From: Desulfocurvus sp.
GTDB lineage: Bacteria; Desulfobacterota; Desulfovibrionia; Desulfovibrionales; Desulfovibrionaceae
DNA length: 40,540 bases
Reading direction: 5' to 3'
Assembly (NCBI GenBank): GCA_020692325.1
Contig: JAIMKR010000019.1
Location: 1-40,540 of the forward strand
The notes beneath the pieces were generated by a model. It ran no database searches and was not told where the DNA came from. It worked only from the letters and a program-made list of their open reading frames with translations. Shown here piece after piece: positions 32,868-40,540 of the stretch (within the stretch, counting starts at the first letter, position 1; each line of letters begins with the position of its first letter). Position numbers and translations under genes: made by a program.

Positions 32868-35800
32868 ATGGACATATCGCGGCGAGGGTTCATCAAGCTG
32901 CTCGGGGCCGGCACGGCCTGCTTCGGGCTGGCGCAACTCGGACTCGACGTGAAGCCGGCCATGGCTTACGCGACGAGTCTGAAAACCGCCGGGGCCAAGG
33001 AGGTCGTCTCCATCTGCCCGTTCTGCTCCTGCGGCTGCAACATCATCATGTACGTGCGCGATGGCCAGTTCATCAGCTCCGAGGGCGACCCCGACTACCC
33101 CGTGAGCGAGGGGGCGCTGTGCGCCAAGGGCGCGGCCTTCCACGCCATGCACGTGAGCAAGCACCGGGTTCTCAAGCCGCTCTACCGCGCGCCCGGCAGC
33201 GACAAGTGGGAGGAGAAGGACTGGAGCTTCGTGCTCGACCGCATCGCCCACCGCGTGAAGGAGACCCGCGACCGGGACTTCATGCTCAAGAACGACAAGG
33301 GACTCACCGTCAACCGCGTCGAATCCATCTTCCAGCTGGGCACCTCCCAGATGGACAATGAGGAATGCGCCGTTTCGCACCAGATGCTGCGCGCCCTGGG
33401 GGTCGTCTACTTCGACCATCAGGCCCGTGTTTGACACAGCCCCACTGTACCGGCTCTGGCAGAGTCGTTCGGTCGAGGCGCGATGACCCAGCATTGGATT
33501 GACATCAAAAACGCAAACGCAATTCTCATCATGGGCAGCAACGCTGCCGAGCACCACCCGATTTCGTTCAAGTGGGTGCTCAAGGCCAAGGAAGCGGGCG
33601 CCGTGGTCATGCACGTCGACCCCAAGTTCTCCAGGACCTCGGCCCGGTGCGATTTCCACGTGCCTCTGAGAAGCGGCACGGACATCGCCTTCCTCGGCGG
33701 CATGGTCCGCTACATCCTCGAAAAGAAGAAGTACTTCCACGAATATGTCGTGGAGTACACCAACGCGGCCTTCCTCGTCGGCAAGGACTTCAATTTCAAG
33801 GACGGTCTCTTCGCCGGTTACGACCCCGCGACCCGCAAATACGACCAGAAGAAATGGGCCTTTGAAGTGGACGGGAAGGGCACGCCCAAGCGGGACAAGA
33901 CACTAAGCGATCCCCGCTGCGTGTTCCAGCTGCTCAAAAAGCACTACGACCGCTACACCCTGGACAAGGTTTCGAGCACCACGGGCGTTTCCAAGGAGAA
34001 CCTGCTCAAGGTGTACGAGATCTACGCGGCCACCGGCGCGCCGGACAAGGCCGGCACCATGATGTACGCACTGGGCTGGACCCAGCATTCCGTGGGCGTG
34101 CAGAACATCCGCCTCGCCGCCGTGATCCAGCTGCTGCTGGGCAACATCGGCGTGGCCGGCGGCGGCATCAACGCCCTGCGCGGCGAGCCCAACGTCCAGG
34201 GCTCCACGGACCACGCCATCCTCTGGGACAATCTGCCCGGCTACCACGCCGTGCCGACCACGAACTGGCCCACACTCGAGGCCTACAACAAGGCCAACAC
34301 GCCAAAGATAGCCGACCCCATGAGCCCCAACTGGCTGAGCAACAGGCCCAAGTATCTGGTGAGCCTGCTCAAAGGCTGGTTCGGCGACGCGGCCAAGCCC
34401 GAGAACGGCTTCGGCTACGACTGGCTGCCCAAGGTCGACCCGGGTGTAACCTACGCGAGCCTGTTCCTCTTCGACAAGATGTACCAGGGCAAAATCCATG
34501 GCGGGTTCATCTTCGGCCACAATCCGGCCCAGAGCATGCCCAACACCCACAAGATCCGTAAAAGCCTGGGCAATCTGGACTGGCTGGTGGTCGGTGAGGT
34601 GCACCACACCGAAACCACGGACTTCTGGCGCGGGCCGGGCGTGGATCCCAAGAAGGTGAAGACCGAGGTCATTCTCCTGCCCGCCTGCCAGCGCGGCGAG
34701 AAGGACGGCACCATCTCCAACTCCGGCCGCTGGCACATGTGGCATCACAAGGGTGTGGAGCCCCGAGGCGAAAGCCGCTCCATGGGCTTCATGATCGTGG
34801 AGATGCTCAAGAAGATCCGCGAACTGTACAGGGCCGAGAAGGGCGCATTCCCCGAGCCCATCCTCAACCTCGACTGGTACGAAAGCTACGACGCGGATCT
34901 GCTGGCCCGTAAAACCAACGGCTGGTTCACCCGCGACGCCAAGGTCAACGGGAGGGAATTCAAGAAGGGCGACCAGGTGCCCTCCTTCACCTTCCTCACC
35001 GACGACGGCGCGACTGTGAGTCTGAACTGGCTTTACAGCGGTGCCTACCCGGCCATCGGCCAGAACCTGACAATGCGCCGCGACCACACGCAGACCCCCA
35101 TGCAGGCCAAGCTCGGGCTGTTCCCGAACTTCGCCTGGTGCTGGCCGGTGAACCGGCGCATCATCTACAATCGCGCCTCCGTGGACCTGCAGGGCAAGCC
35201 CTTCAACCCGAATCTGCCGGTCATCGCCTGGCAGGACGGCAAGTGGGTGGGCGACGTGCCCGACGGTCCGTGGCCGCCCATGGGCATGGAGGGCGGCAAG
35301 TACCCGTTCATCATGCAGACCGAAGGGATGGGGCAGCTCTACGGCCCCGGCCGCGTGGACGGGCCCTTCCCCGAACACTACGAGCCCTACGAGACTCCGC
35401 TGGCCAGAAACCCGTTCTCCAAGCAGCTGAGCAACCCTTGCGTGCAGCTGCCCAAGAGCGACATGGACAAACTCGCCAGACCGGCCGATCCGCGCTACCC
35501 CATCGTGCTCACCACCTACAGCGTGACCGAGCACTGGTGCGGCGGCGGCGACACCCGCAACACCCCCGCCCTGCTGGAGGCCGAACCTCAGCTCTATGTC
35601 GAGATGAGTGTCGAGCTGGCCAGGGAGCGGGGCATCAAAAACGGCGACGTCGTGGAGATCGAGAGCATCCGGGGCAAGGTGCAGGCCGTGGCCATGGTCA
35701 CGGTGCGTATGACTCCGTTCAAGGTCGAGGGCAAAATAGTGCATCTGATCGGCATGCCCTTCTGCTTCGGTTGGACCACCCCCGGCGTGGGGGACGCCAC

Positions 35801-35909
35801 CAACAGGCTCACTCCCTCCGTTGGCGACCCCAACACGAGCATCCCGGAGTACAAGGCCTGTCTGGTGAACGTCCACAAGGCCAAGAAGGTCACGGAGCTT
35901 GAGAGATAA
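32868..35909 (+). CDS. fdhA: Selenocysteine formate dehydrogenase, catalytic alpha subunit
   Basis: Periplasmic Mo/W-bis(MGD) formate dehydrogenase that oxidises formate to CO2. The reading frame is continuous through an in-frame TGA at 33432-33434 read as selenocysteine 189, giving 1013 residues. A twin-arginine signal (SRRGFIK at 4-10) directs folded export. The 4Fe-4S site is C50, C53, C57 and C85. Around the active site the sequence is QARV-Sec-HSPTVPALAESFGRGA, the usual Sec-Fdh context, with the adjacent His. Domains II-III bear NIRLAAVIQLLLGNIG and the C-terminal molybdopterin-binding domain includes TTYSVTEHWCGGGDTRN. The start follows GAAGGAGG. FdhB lies 65 bases downstream; membrane or cytochrome partners are absent. 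Confidence 0.96.
33432..33434 (+). other. Selenocysteine codon UGA (Sec189 of FdhA)
   Basis: TGA in frame with both flanking halves of fdhA, at the position of the metal-ligating Sec/Cys of formate dehydrogenases. Strong homology continues on both sides with no other stop, so it is decoded as selenocysteine and is not a nonsense mutation. Confidence 0.95.
33445..33462 (+). promoter_or_regulatory. Bacterial SECIS hairpin of fdhA
   Basis: Starting 10 bases after the UGA, CTG (33445-33447) pairs with CAG (33460-33462), UA (33448-33449) bulges, CC pairs with GG, and the loop reads GGCTCT (33452-33457). The bulged U, the loop close to AGGUCU, and the spacing all resemble the SelB-binding hairpin of E. 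coli fdhF. Confidence 0.75.
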
Positions 35910-35915
35910 CAGCCA

Positions 35916-35952
35916 CCCGGCGGGGGGCGGCGACCTGCCCGCCTCCGCCGGG
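35916..35952 (+). other. Intercistronic hairpin between fdhA and fdhB
   Basis: CCCGGCGG (35916-35923) pairs perfectly with CCGCCGGG (35945-35952) around a GC-rich interior that can pair further. There is no T tract, so it is more likely to stabilise or process the fdhA mRNA than to terminate. The fdhB ribosome site AAGGGAG follows at 35961. Confidence 0.5.
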
Positions 35953-35974
35953 CGGCGCACAAGGGAGATGCGCC

Positions 35975-36706
35975 ATGCCCAAGACGTTTCTGATAGACAC
36001 CACGCGCTGCACCGCCTGCCGCGGTTGCCAGATCGCGTGTAAGGAATGGAAGGGGTTCCCGTCCGTGCACACCAAGCAGACCGGCACGCACCAGAACCCG
36101 CCCGACCTCGGGCCTTACAATTACAAACTCGTGCGGTTCAAGGAATATAAAATGAAGAACCGCGTGGAGTGGCTGTTCTTTCCCGAGCAGTGCCGCCACT
36201 GCATCGAGCCCGGCTGCAAGGCCGGGGCGGACGATGTCGTACCCGGCGCGATCATTCAGGATCCAGCCACAGGCGCGGTCATTTACACCGAGCTGACCAA
36301 GAAGCTCACGGAGAAGCAGGCCGAGGACATCCGCGCCATGTGCCCCTACAACATCCCGCGCTGGGACAAGAAGGAAGGCAAACTCACCAAGTGCGACATG
36401 TGCATCGACCGACTCCAGGCGGGCATGGTCCCGGCCTGTGTGAAGGTCTGCTGCACCGGCTGCATGAACTTCGGTGAACGCGACGCCATGCTGGAGCTGG
36501 GCCGCAAGCGTCTGGCCCTGGTCCAAAAGACCACCCCAAAGGCCCAGCTGCTCGACCCCGACGACGTGAACGTCATTTATCTGGTCAGCGAGGACCGCAA
36601 GCTGTACCATGAGTACGCTGAGCGCTCCACGCAACCGGCTAGGGAAATGACCCGGCAGGAGCTGCTCGCCAAGGCGGCCAAGCCGCTGCGCTCGCTGCTG
36701 GGCTAG
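35975..36706 (+). CDS. fdhB: Formate dehydrogenase iron-sulfur subunit
   Basis: Electron-transfer beta subunit of 243 residues that passes electrons from FdhA through several 4Fe-4S clusters. Cysteine groups: C12, C15, C18, C22 (CTACRGCQIACKEW); C73, C76, C81 (CRHCIEPGC) with C123; C140, C143, C155, C159 (CDMCID to ACVKVCC). There is no signal peptide, as expected if it is exported with FdhA by the Tat system, and no C-terminal membrane helix, so the complex is probably a soluble periplasmic FdhAB as in Desulfovibrio. The ATG follows AAGGGAG. A terminator-like hairpin lies between it and fdhE. Confidence 0.95.
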   Translation: MPKTFLIDTTRCTACRGCQIACKEWKGFPSVHTKQTGTHQNPPDLGPYNYKLVRFKEYKMKNRVEWLFFPEQCRHCIEPGCKAGADDVVPGAIIQDPATGAVIYTELTKKLTEKQAEDIRAMCPYNIPRWDKKEGKLTKCDMCIDRLQAGMVPACVKVCCTGCMNFGERDAMLELGRKRLALVQKTTPKAQLLDPDDVNVIYLVSEDRKLYHEYAERSTQPAREMTRQELLAKAAKPLRSLLG

Positions 36707-36731
36707 CGGGATCACGGCGACGATCACATCG

Positions 36732-36775
36732 CGCGGGCCGCGCAGCCTTCATGGCCGCCGGCCCGCGTCATTTTT
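36732..36775 (+). terminator. Terminator or attenuator between fdhB and fdhE
   Basis: Nine-base perfect stem CGCGGGCCG/CGGCCCGCG (36732-36740 with 36759-36767) with an 18-base loop, followed by TCATTTTT. It ends 16 bases before the fdhE start, so it would lower fdhE expression relative to fdhAB if readthrough is partial. Confidence 0.7.
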
Positions 36776-36791
36776 CCACGGAGGACACAGG

Positions 36792-37778
36792 ATGCGCAAG
36801 ATTCTTCAGGAACAGGGTCGGCTGTGCGATGTCGACACCGCCCTCGCCGACATCTCCGCCCGTCGCCCCGCGCTGACGGACATCGCCACCTCCCTGTCGC
36901 TGCTGCTGCACGCACGGGGGGAAGCCGCGTCCGCCCTGCCGACCGGACCCGTCCTCGAAATCAACATCGACCCCGCGACGCTGGCCAAGGGCGAGCCGCT
37001 GCTGGCCCCGTTCTTCGCCACCTTCGCCAAACCGGACGCGGAGCTGCTCTCCCGCTTCGTCACCGCCGCGCGCATCGTCTTGCCCGCGGCGGCGCAGGCC
37101 TTCCCAAAGCTCGCGCCGGAACTGGCCAAGATCGCCGTTCTCCTGGACACTCCGGGCACGGACAAGGACGCCGGCCGCGACCTCGCGGCGCAGCTGCTCG
37201 CGGCCATCGGACCGGAGGCCGAGTTCGCCACGCCGCCGCAGACCATTGAGGACATCGCCGGACGCCTGTCCCTTTCGGCCCCGGCCCTGCACATGTGCAG
37301 CACGGAAACGCTCCTCGCCCTGCTCTGCCACGCGGCGCGGCTACTGGAGGGGAAAGTGGACCAGGACGCCTGGCGGCGCGGCTACTGTCCTGTGTGCGGC
37401 GGCGGGCCGGACGTGGGCCTCCTCAAGGAAGGCCAGGAGGAGTCCGAATTCCTCGTCTCCAAAGCCGGGCAGCTGTGGCTGCACTGCGGCCAATGTGGAA
37501 CGCTCTGGCGTTTTCCCCGCCTGCGCTGCGTGGCCTGCGGCTGCGAACACCCGGAGCGGACCGAGCTTCTCGTGGTCAAGGACGACCCACGCGAGGACGT
37601 GGAGCGAGCGCACCTGTGCCAGGATTGCCGCAGCTATCTGCTCACGGTCAACCTCGTGGATCGCGTGGACCGGGTCAACCTGGAGATGCTGCCCATAAGC
37701 CTGCTGCATCTGGACGTGCTGGCCCAGCAGCGCGGCTTCGAGCCGCTGGCGCCCTCGCCCTGGAACTCGCTCTCCTGA
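36792..37778 (+). CDS. fdhE: FdhE-like formate dehydrogenase accessory protein
   Basis: Cytoplasmic maturation factor of 328 residues thought to interact with the FdhA catalytic subunit before export. The N-terminal half is helical and variable; the C-terminal half has the paired rubredoxin-like CxxC motifs typical of the family: YCPVCGG (about residue 198), LHCGQCGTLW, RCVACGCEH and LCQDCRSYL. These are expected to bind iron or zinc. A GGAGGA site precedes the ATG. It is downstream of fdhB, consistent with dedicated maturation of this enzyme. No fdhD (the sulfurtransferase for the cofactor) is recognisable in the window. Confidence 0.92.
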   Translation: MRKILQEQGRLCDVDTALADISARRPALTDIATSLSLLLHARGEAASALPTGPVLEINIDPATLAKGEPLLAPFFATFAKPDAELLSRFVTAARIVLPAAAQAFPKLAPELAKIAVLLDTPGTDKDAGRDLAAQLLAAIGPEAEFATPPQTIEDIAGRLSLSAPALHMCSTETLLALLCHAARLLEGKVDQDAWRRGYCPVCGGGPDVGLLKEGQEESEFLVSKAGQLWLHCGQCGTLWRFPRLRCVACGCEHPERTELLVVKDDPREDVERAHLCQDCRSYLLTVNLVDRVDRVNLEMLPISLLHLDVLAQQRGFEPLAPSPWNSLS

Positions 37779-38414
37779 GGCCTCCCACCACGACCAACGC
37801 GGCATTGAGCCCGGCGTCGAATGCGGCTATCCTCCGGCCCGTCGAGTTCCGGCCCGTCGAATCCAGCCGGATGGCCCCGGACCGGATGGCCCCGGACCGG
37901 ATGGCCCCCAGTGGAATGGCCAACGGGCGCAAGGAGGCTGTTCCATACAGACGATACCCACACCGCCGCTCACGGCGATGGCGCACAGCGGACGCGCTGT
38001 CCCTGTCGTCGTGCGCATCGACGGAACGCCTTTGGGCAGATTGGGCCGCAGGCCGGCCGCGTGGGCTTTTGGGGCCGCACTCCGTCCGACCGGCCGAAAG
38101 TCCCCGGCGTGATACGTTTTCCAGAAGCGCGCCTCCGCCAGCCGCCATTTTTTTGCCACCACCTCGGCGGCACGGCAATCGGTGGTGAACGCATCAAGGT
38201 CGCCCTCCTGACGCATCCGCATGATCGAAGCGCCAAGGTTTCGGCGCGGGTCCCGCGCACGCGCCCTGGCGACGTGAAAATGCGGGAATCGCGTCACGTC
38301 CGCGCCGCCATTGTCGAACGCCCCCACGGTCAGGGCTTCGGCTCTTCAGGCCGCTCAATCGTGCGCCGGCCGGCTGGAAAAAACAGTCCCAAGACACTGC
38401 CGGAGGAAATCACC
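37779..38414. other. 636 bases without a supportable gene
   Basis: Between fdhE and the next convincing ribosome site, open frames exist on both strands but none looks like a known protein. The minus-strand frame 37827-38327 (166 codons) contains a moderately protein-like middle part (RLAEARFWKTYHAGDFRP) but has an odd Gly/Pro-rich end created by a tandem repeat. The plus-strand frame ending at 38471 is low-complexity Arg/Pro-rich. The stretch may be decayed coding DNA; no parent family was recognised. Confidence 0.4.
37867..37909. repeat. 15-base tandem repeat
   Basis: The unit CCGGATGGCCCCGGA is repeated almost three times (the last copy partial and diverging to GGATGGCCCCC) in the gene-poor gap after fdhE. 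No function is apparent. Confidence 0.75.
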
Positions 38415-38471
38415 GTGAGCATCCGCGCCAAGTTCATCGACATGCGTTTAAACGCGGAGGCGACAAGGTGA
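38415..38471 (+). CDS. Possible 18-residue leader peptide before the nucleotidyltransferase-HD gene
   Basis: A GTG at 38415 is preceded at good distance by CGGAGGAAA, encodes MSIRAKFIDMRLNAEATR and stops at a TGA overlapping the GTG of the next gene (GTGA). Strong ribosome site, typical third-base usage and overlapping stop suggest real translation and coupling; alternatively it is the tail of a larger, broken gene in the same frame. Confidence 0.35.
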   Translation: MSIRAKFIDMRLNAEATR

Positions 38472-39461
38472 CGCGCCTCGCCGCCATCGTGCTGGCGACG
38501 GAGGCCGACACGAAGCTGCGCCTCGCCGGACGAACGCTGCCCGAGCGGGCCACAGCTCTCCTGCGCGCCGGCGGCGTGACCGACGTCATCATTGGCGAAG
38601 CCAACGGACATCTTGCCCCCCCCGTCGGACGCCGACGCCGTCTTCTTTCTGCCTGCAAAACACGCCCTCGTGCGCCCATCCACGATCACGGTCCTGGCTG
38701 CGCAACCCGACGATGGCGCGGCCTTGGTTTTGACGCCGACCTTTCGCGGCGCGCCGGGAGTCCCATTTCTGCTGCGCGCCGAATCCGCCAGGTCCGTTCT
38801 CGCCCGATCGGACGGGGCGAGCCTTGCCGACACGCTGCATGGCCTGCCGACACAAAGCGTTCCCGTGGCCGACGCGCGGATTCTTTTCGCCGTGAGGGAC
38901 GGGACCGAGCCCGAGGCCAAACGCCTCCTGACCCGGCAGGACGTTCCAACGCCCCAGGAGGCGTTGACGCTGCTGGAACTGAACGGCGCGGGCGCGGCGC
39001 TGCTGGGGCACGTTCGCGGCGTGGCCGAGGTCGCCATGGCCATGGGACGGGCGCTCAACAATCGTGGGGCCGGGGTGGATCTCGACATTCTGGAATCGGC
39101 CACGCTGCTGCACGACGTGGCCAAGGGCCGCCCCAAGCACGCGACGGCCGGGGCGGACCTGCTGCGATCGCTCGGCTTCCCGCGTCTGGCGGCCATCGTG
39201 GCCGTGCATCAGGATATTCCTCCCGAGGATGCGCCCCGAATCACCGAGCGCGAACTCGTTTACCTCGCCGACAAATATGTTGGGGGGGCGACACGCATGT
39301 CGTTGCGGCAACGCTTTGGCGCCAAGCTGGCGGACCGCGCCGGGGATCCGACGGCGTGCGCGGCGCTGCGTCGAAGATTGGACAACGCCTTGGCCATGCA
39401 GGCGCGCGTGGAGGCGGCCGCCGGAAAAAATATCCCGCAAATCCTCGGGGTGCCCGCTTGA
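38468..39461 (+). pseudogene. MobA-like nucleotidyltransferase/HD-domain fusion, frameshifted at a C8 tract
   Basis: From a GTG with GGAGG upstream, the first frame (MTRLAAIVLA... ERATALLRAGGVTDVIIG) matches the N-terminus of NTP-transferase (MobA/MocA-like) domains. At 38616-38623 a run of eight C shifts the frame; with seven C the gene would read on as SDADAVFFLPAKHALVRPST to the TGA at 39461, 330 residues. The N-terminal glycine-rich loop (usually AGxSxRMG) is replaced by ATEADTKLR, so the transferase half looks degenerate. The C-terminal half (about 165-330) keeps an HD phosphohydrolase pattern: LLHDVAKGRPKHATAGADLL and VYLADKYV. Such fusions occur near molybdoenzyme genes in Desulfovibrio, which fits the fdh context. 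Sequencing error, true pseudogene or phase-variable tract are all possible. Confidence 0.7.
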
Positions 39462-39627
39462 GCAGGCTTCCCATTCAGATACTCCTCCCCGCGTCGAAGC
39501 GCCTCACTCTGGCAGTCTCATTTTCCCCCCGAAAAATTTTCCTTCCCGACATCGTTCCACGTCAAGCGTTATATAACCACATCATATTAAACATGTATTC
39601 TGAAAAAATCATTTCAAGAGACAAAGC

Positions 39628-39656
39628 TTGACACATCCAAACTAGAGATTTAAATA
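39628..39656 (+). promoter_or_regulatory. Strong predicted sigma70 promoter of the tetR-efflux unit
   Basis: Perfect TTGACA (39628-39633), 17-base spacer, TAAATA (39651-39656), 47 bases before the TetR start. The -10 lies inside an inverted repeat that is a candidate operator. Confidence 0.75.
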
Positions 39657-39666
39657 GCGTTTAAAT
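39648..39666. promoter_or_regulatory. Palindromic operator candidate overlapping the -10
   Basis: ATTTAAA (39648-39654), five-base spacer TAGCG, TTTAAAT (39660-39666): a perfect 7-base inverted repeat centred on the transcription start region, where an autoregulating TetR protein would block transcription. The arms are AT-only and could also arise by chance. Confidence 0.45.
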
Positions 39667-39703
39667 TTTCGTTCTAAATTACGTTTTCACTTATGGAGTT
39701 GCC

Positions 39704-40360
39704 ATGGCGACACAACAAGAGAACGGCACCAAGGCGCGCTTGTTGCAGGCGGGGAGAAAAATCTTTGCCGAGAACGGTCTGGAGAACGCCACCGTCCGCG
39801 ACATCTGCAGCCAGGCCGGCGCGAACGTCGCGGCGGTGAATTACCACTTCGGAGGCAAGGAGCGGCTCTACGTCGCCGTGCTGCAGGACTACATCGAACG
39901 GGAGAACGAACGGCACCCGCGGGACGTCGGCGTGAGCCAGGACAGCCCTCCCGAGGACCGCCTGCGGGCGTATCTGCGCAGCTTCCTGTTGCAGACGCTT
40001 GGCGACGGCACTCCCGAAAACGAACGGCTAGGCAAGCTGCTCACGCAGGAATTCATCGAACCATCGCAATACTTTGGCGAGATCTTTGACAAGCACTGCC
40101 GACCGACGCAAAATATGCTGCTGGACATTGTCCGGCAGATGCTTGACGGCGCGGACGAGATAAGCGTTTTGCGGTGCGCCTCCAGCATCATCGGTCAATG
40201 CGTGCTGTTCGACGTCGCCAAGGAGGCCATCAGCCGCATGAACCCAGAGTTGGCGCTCAAGGCCGGCAACATCGAAAACATTGTGGACTTCATCCTCGAT
40301 TTTTCGCTCGGCGGCATCCAACGTATAAAGGATCGCCTAAAGAAGCCCGATCAGGCGTGA
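39704..40360 (+). CDS. TetR-family regulator (CecR/YbiH-like)
   Basis: Repressor of 218 residues with an N-terminal TetR DNA-binding domain: KARLLQAGRKIFAENGLENA, helix-turn-helix VRDICSQAGANVAAVNYHF and GGKERLYVAVLQDY. The C-terminal ligand domain resembles the CecR (YbiH, DUF1956) subgroup, seen in PENERLGKLLTQEFIEPS and the long helices ending in IVDFILDFSLGGIQRI. CecR-type regulators often control adjacent multidrug exporters, and here an efflux adaptor lipoprotein gene follows 50 bases downstream. The start is preceded by GGAGTTGCC, an acceptable site. The ligand cannot be predicted. Confidence 0.9.
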   Translation: MATQQENGTKARLLQAGRKIFAENGLENATVRDICSQAGANVAAVNYHFGGKERLYVAVLQDYIERENERHPRDVGVSQDSPPEDRLRAYLRSFLLQTLGDGTPENERLGKLLTQEFIEPSQYFGEIFDKHCRPTQNMLLDIVRQMLDGADEISVLRCASSIIGQCVLFDVAKEAISRMNPELALKAGNIENIVDFILDFSLGGIQRIKDRLKKPDQA

Positions 40361-40410
40361 TCCACGGCAACCCTTTTATGAAACCGCAATCAAGCAGATC
40401 AGGAACACCC

Positions 40411-40540
40411 ATGCGCACCAGAACCACTTTTGGCATCACTATCATGTTCACCGCGCTTCTCGCGGTTCTTTCCGGCTGCGGCCAAAACAAACAGGCGCAG
40501 CAGCAGGCGGGCGAACCCGAAGTGGTCGTCACCACCATCA
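40411..40540 (+). CDS. Efflux adaptor (RND membrane fusion) lipoprotein, N-terminal fragment
   Basis: Only the first 43 residues lie in the window. They form a lipoprotein signal peptide with the lipobox LSGC (Cys23) and a short Gln-rich linker leading to EPEVVVTTI, the typical start of the first beta strand of AcrA/MexA-type periplasmic adaptors. The weak ribosome site AGGA precedes the ATG. Placement after a CecR-like TetR gene supports a drug efflux operon, with the pump and any outer-membrane channel expected beyond the window end. Another lipoprotein class is possible until more sequence is seen. Confidence 0.65.
   Translation, partial: MRTRTTFGITIMFTALLAVLSGCGQNKQAQQQAGEPEVVVTTI

Larger units (their letters stand above)
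39462..39703. other. AT-rich intergenic region upstream of the TetR gene
   Basis: 242 bases with no gene. Composition drops sharply from the surrounding GC-rich coding DNA, with runs such as TTATATAA near 39570 and TTTAAA elements near 39650. It carries the TetR promoter and a palindrome described separately. Confidence 0.7.

Noticed and set aside
33432-33434. In-frame stop splitting fdhA into two genes (pseudogene)
   Set aside because: The position is the known Sec/Cys ligand of formate dehydrogenases, the frame continues with strong family similarity, and a SECIS-like hairpin follows at the right distance.
33903-35960. 685-codon minus-strand open frame antisense to fdhA
   Set aside because: No motifs; the plus strand has clear molybdopterin enzyme signatures throughout.
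37975-38111. Possible FdhD remnant (short plus-strand frame with AVPVVVRIDGTPLGRL)
   Set aside because: The resemblance to the FdhD N-terminus is limited to a dozen residues, and no other FdhD motif appears in any frame.
37827-38327. 166-codon minus-strand open frame after fdhE
   Set aside because: Considered as a real gene because its middle is protein-like, but it has no good ribosome site, ends in repeat-derived Gly/Pro sequence and resembles nothing I know.

Overview
This GC-rich window looks like a chromosomal segment of a sulfate-reducing deltaproteobacterium, most likely Desulfovibrionales. The best indicators are a selenocysteine-type periplasmic formate dehydrogenase with its FeS subunit and an FdhE-like maturation protein, a chemotaxis operon holding a ParA-type ATPase and a HEAT-repeat protein, and several Desulfovibrio-style small gene families. 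Assignment rests on gene content and recalled family knowledge; no database was searched. There are no insertion sequences, phage genes or CRISPR arrays.

Layout. 1-4.4 kb: asnS (minus) diverges from ftsY (plus); a DUF3124 exported protein and an RluA-type pseudouridine synthase form a minus-strand pair. 4.4-13.2 kb: a tightly overlapping plus-strand operon of an ornithine-cyclodeaminase-like protein, an EamA transporter, an AddA-like helicase-nuclease, an AddB-like FeS nuclease and a PPC/DUF296 protein. 13.2-15.3 kb: a 407-base gap with a long hairpin, a nitronate monooxygenase-like flavoprotein, a cyclophilin and a strong terminator. 15.3-21 kb: a minus-strand run of a CpoB-like lipoprotein, dprA, a small DUF3391-like protein, an HDOD protein, a REC-GGDDF protein, a XerC/D recombinase and DUF523. 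21.1-22.1 kb: a multi-pass membrane protein ending in a terminator shared with cheA.

22.2-31.1 kb: minus-strand chemotaxis cluster in the transcribed order cheB, HEAT-repeat protein, cheR, parA-like, cheW, cheY, cheA, mostly abutting or overlapping. CheA has two intact Hpt domains and a third that lacks the histidine. 31.3-32.8 kb: tRNA-Pro(CGG) with promoter and terminator, a histidine phosphatase, and a single-domain ModE-like regulator. 32.9-37.8 kb: fdhA (in-frame UGA at codon 189 followed by a bacterial SECIS hairpin), fdhB and fdhE. 37.8-39.5 kb: a non-coding or decayed stretch, then a nucleotidyltransferase-HD fusion gene broken by one extra base in a C8 tract. 39.5-40.54 kb: an AT-rich promoter region, a TetR regulator and the start of an efflux adaptor lipoprotein cut by the window end.

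Working together: the ModE-like regulator, FdhA, FdhB, FdhE and the MobA-like/HD gene form a formate oxidation and cofactor maturation neighbourhood. The che genes form a complete signalling core (kinase, adaptor, response regulator, methyltransferase, methylesterase) with positioning (ParA) and scaffold-like (HEAT) extras, but no receptor gene. AddA/AddB, DprA and XerC/D handle DNA recombination.
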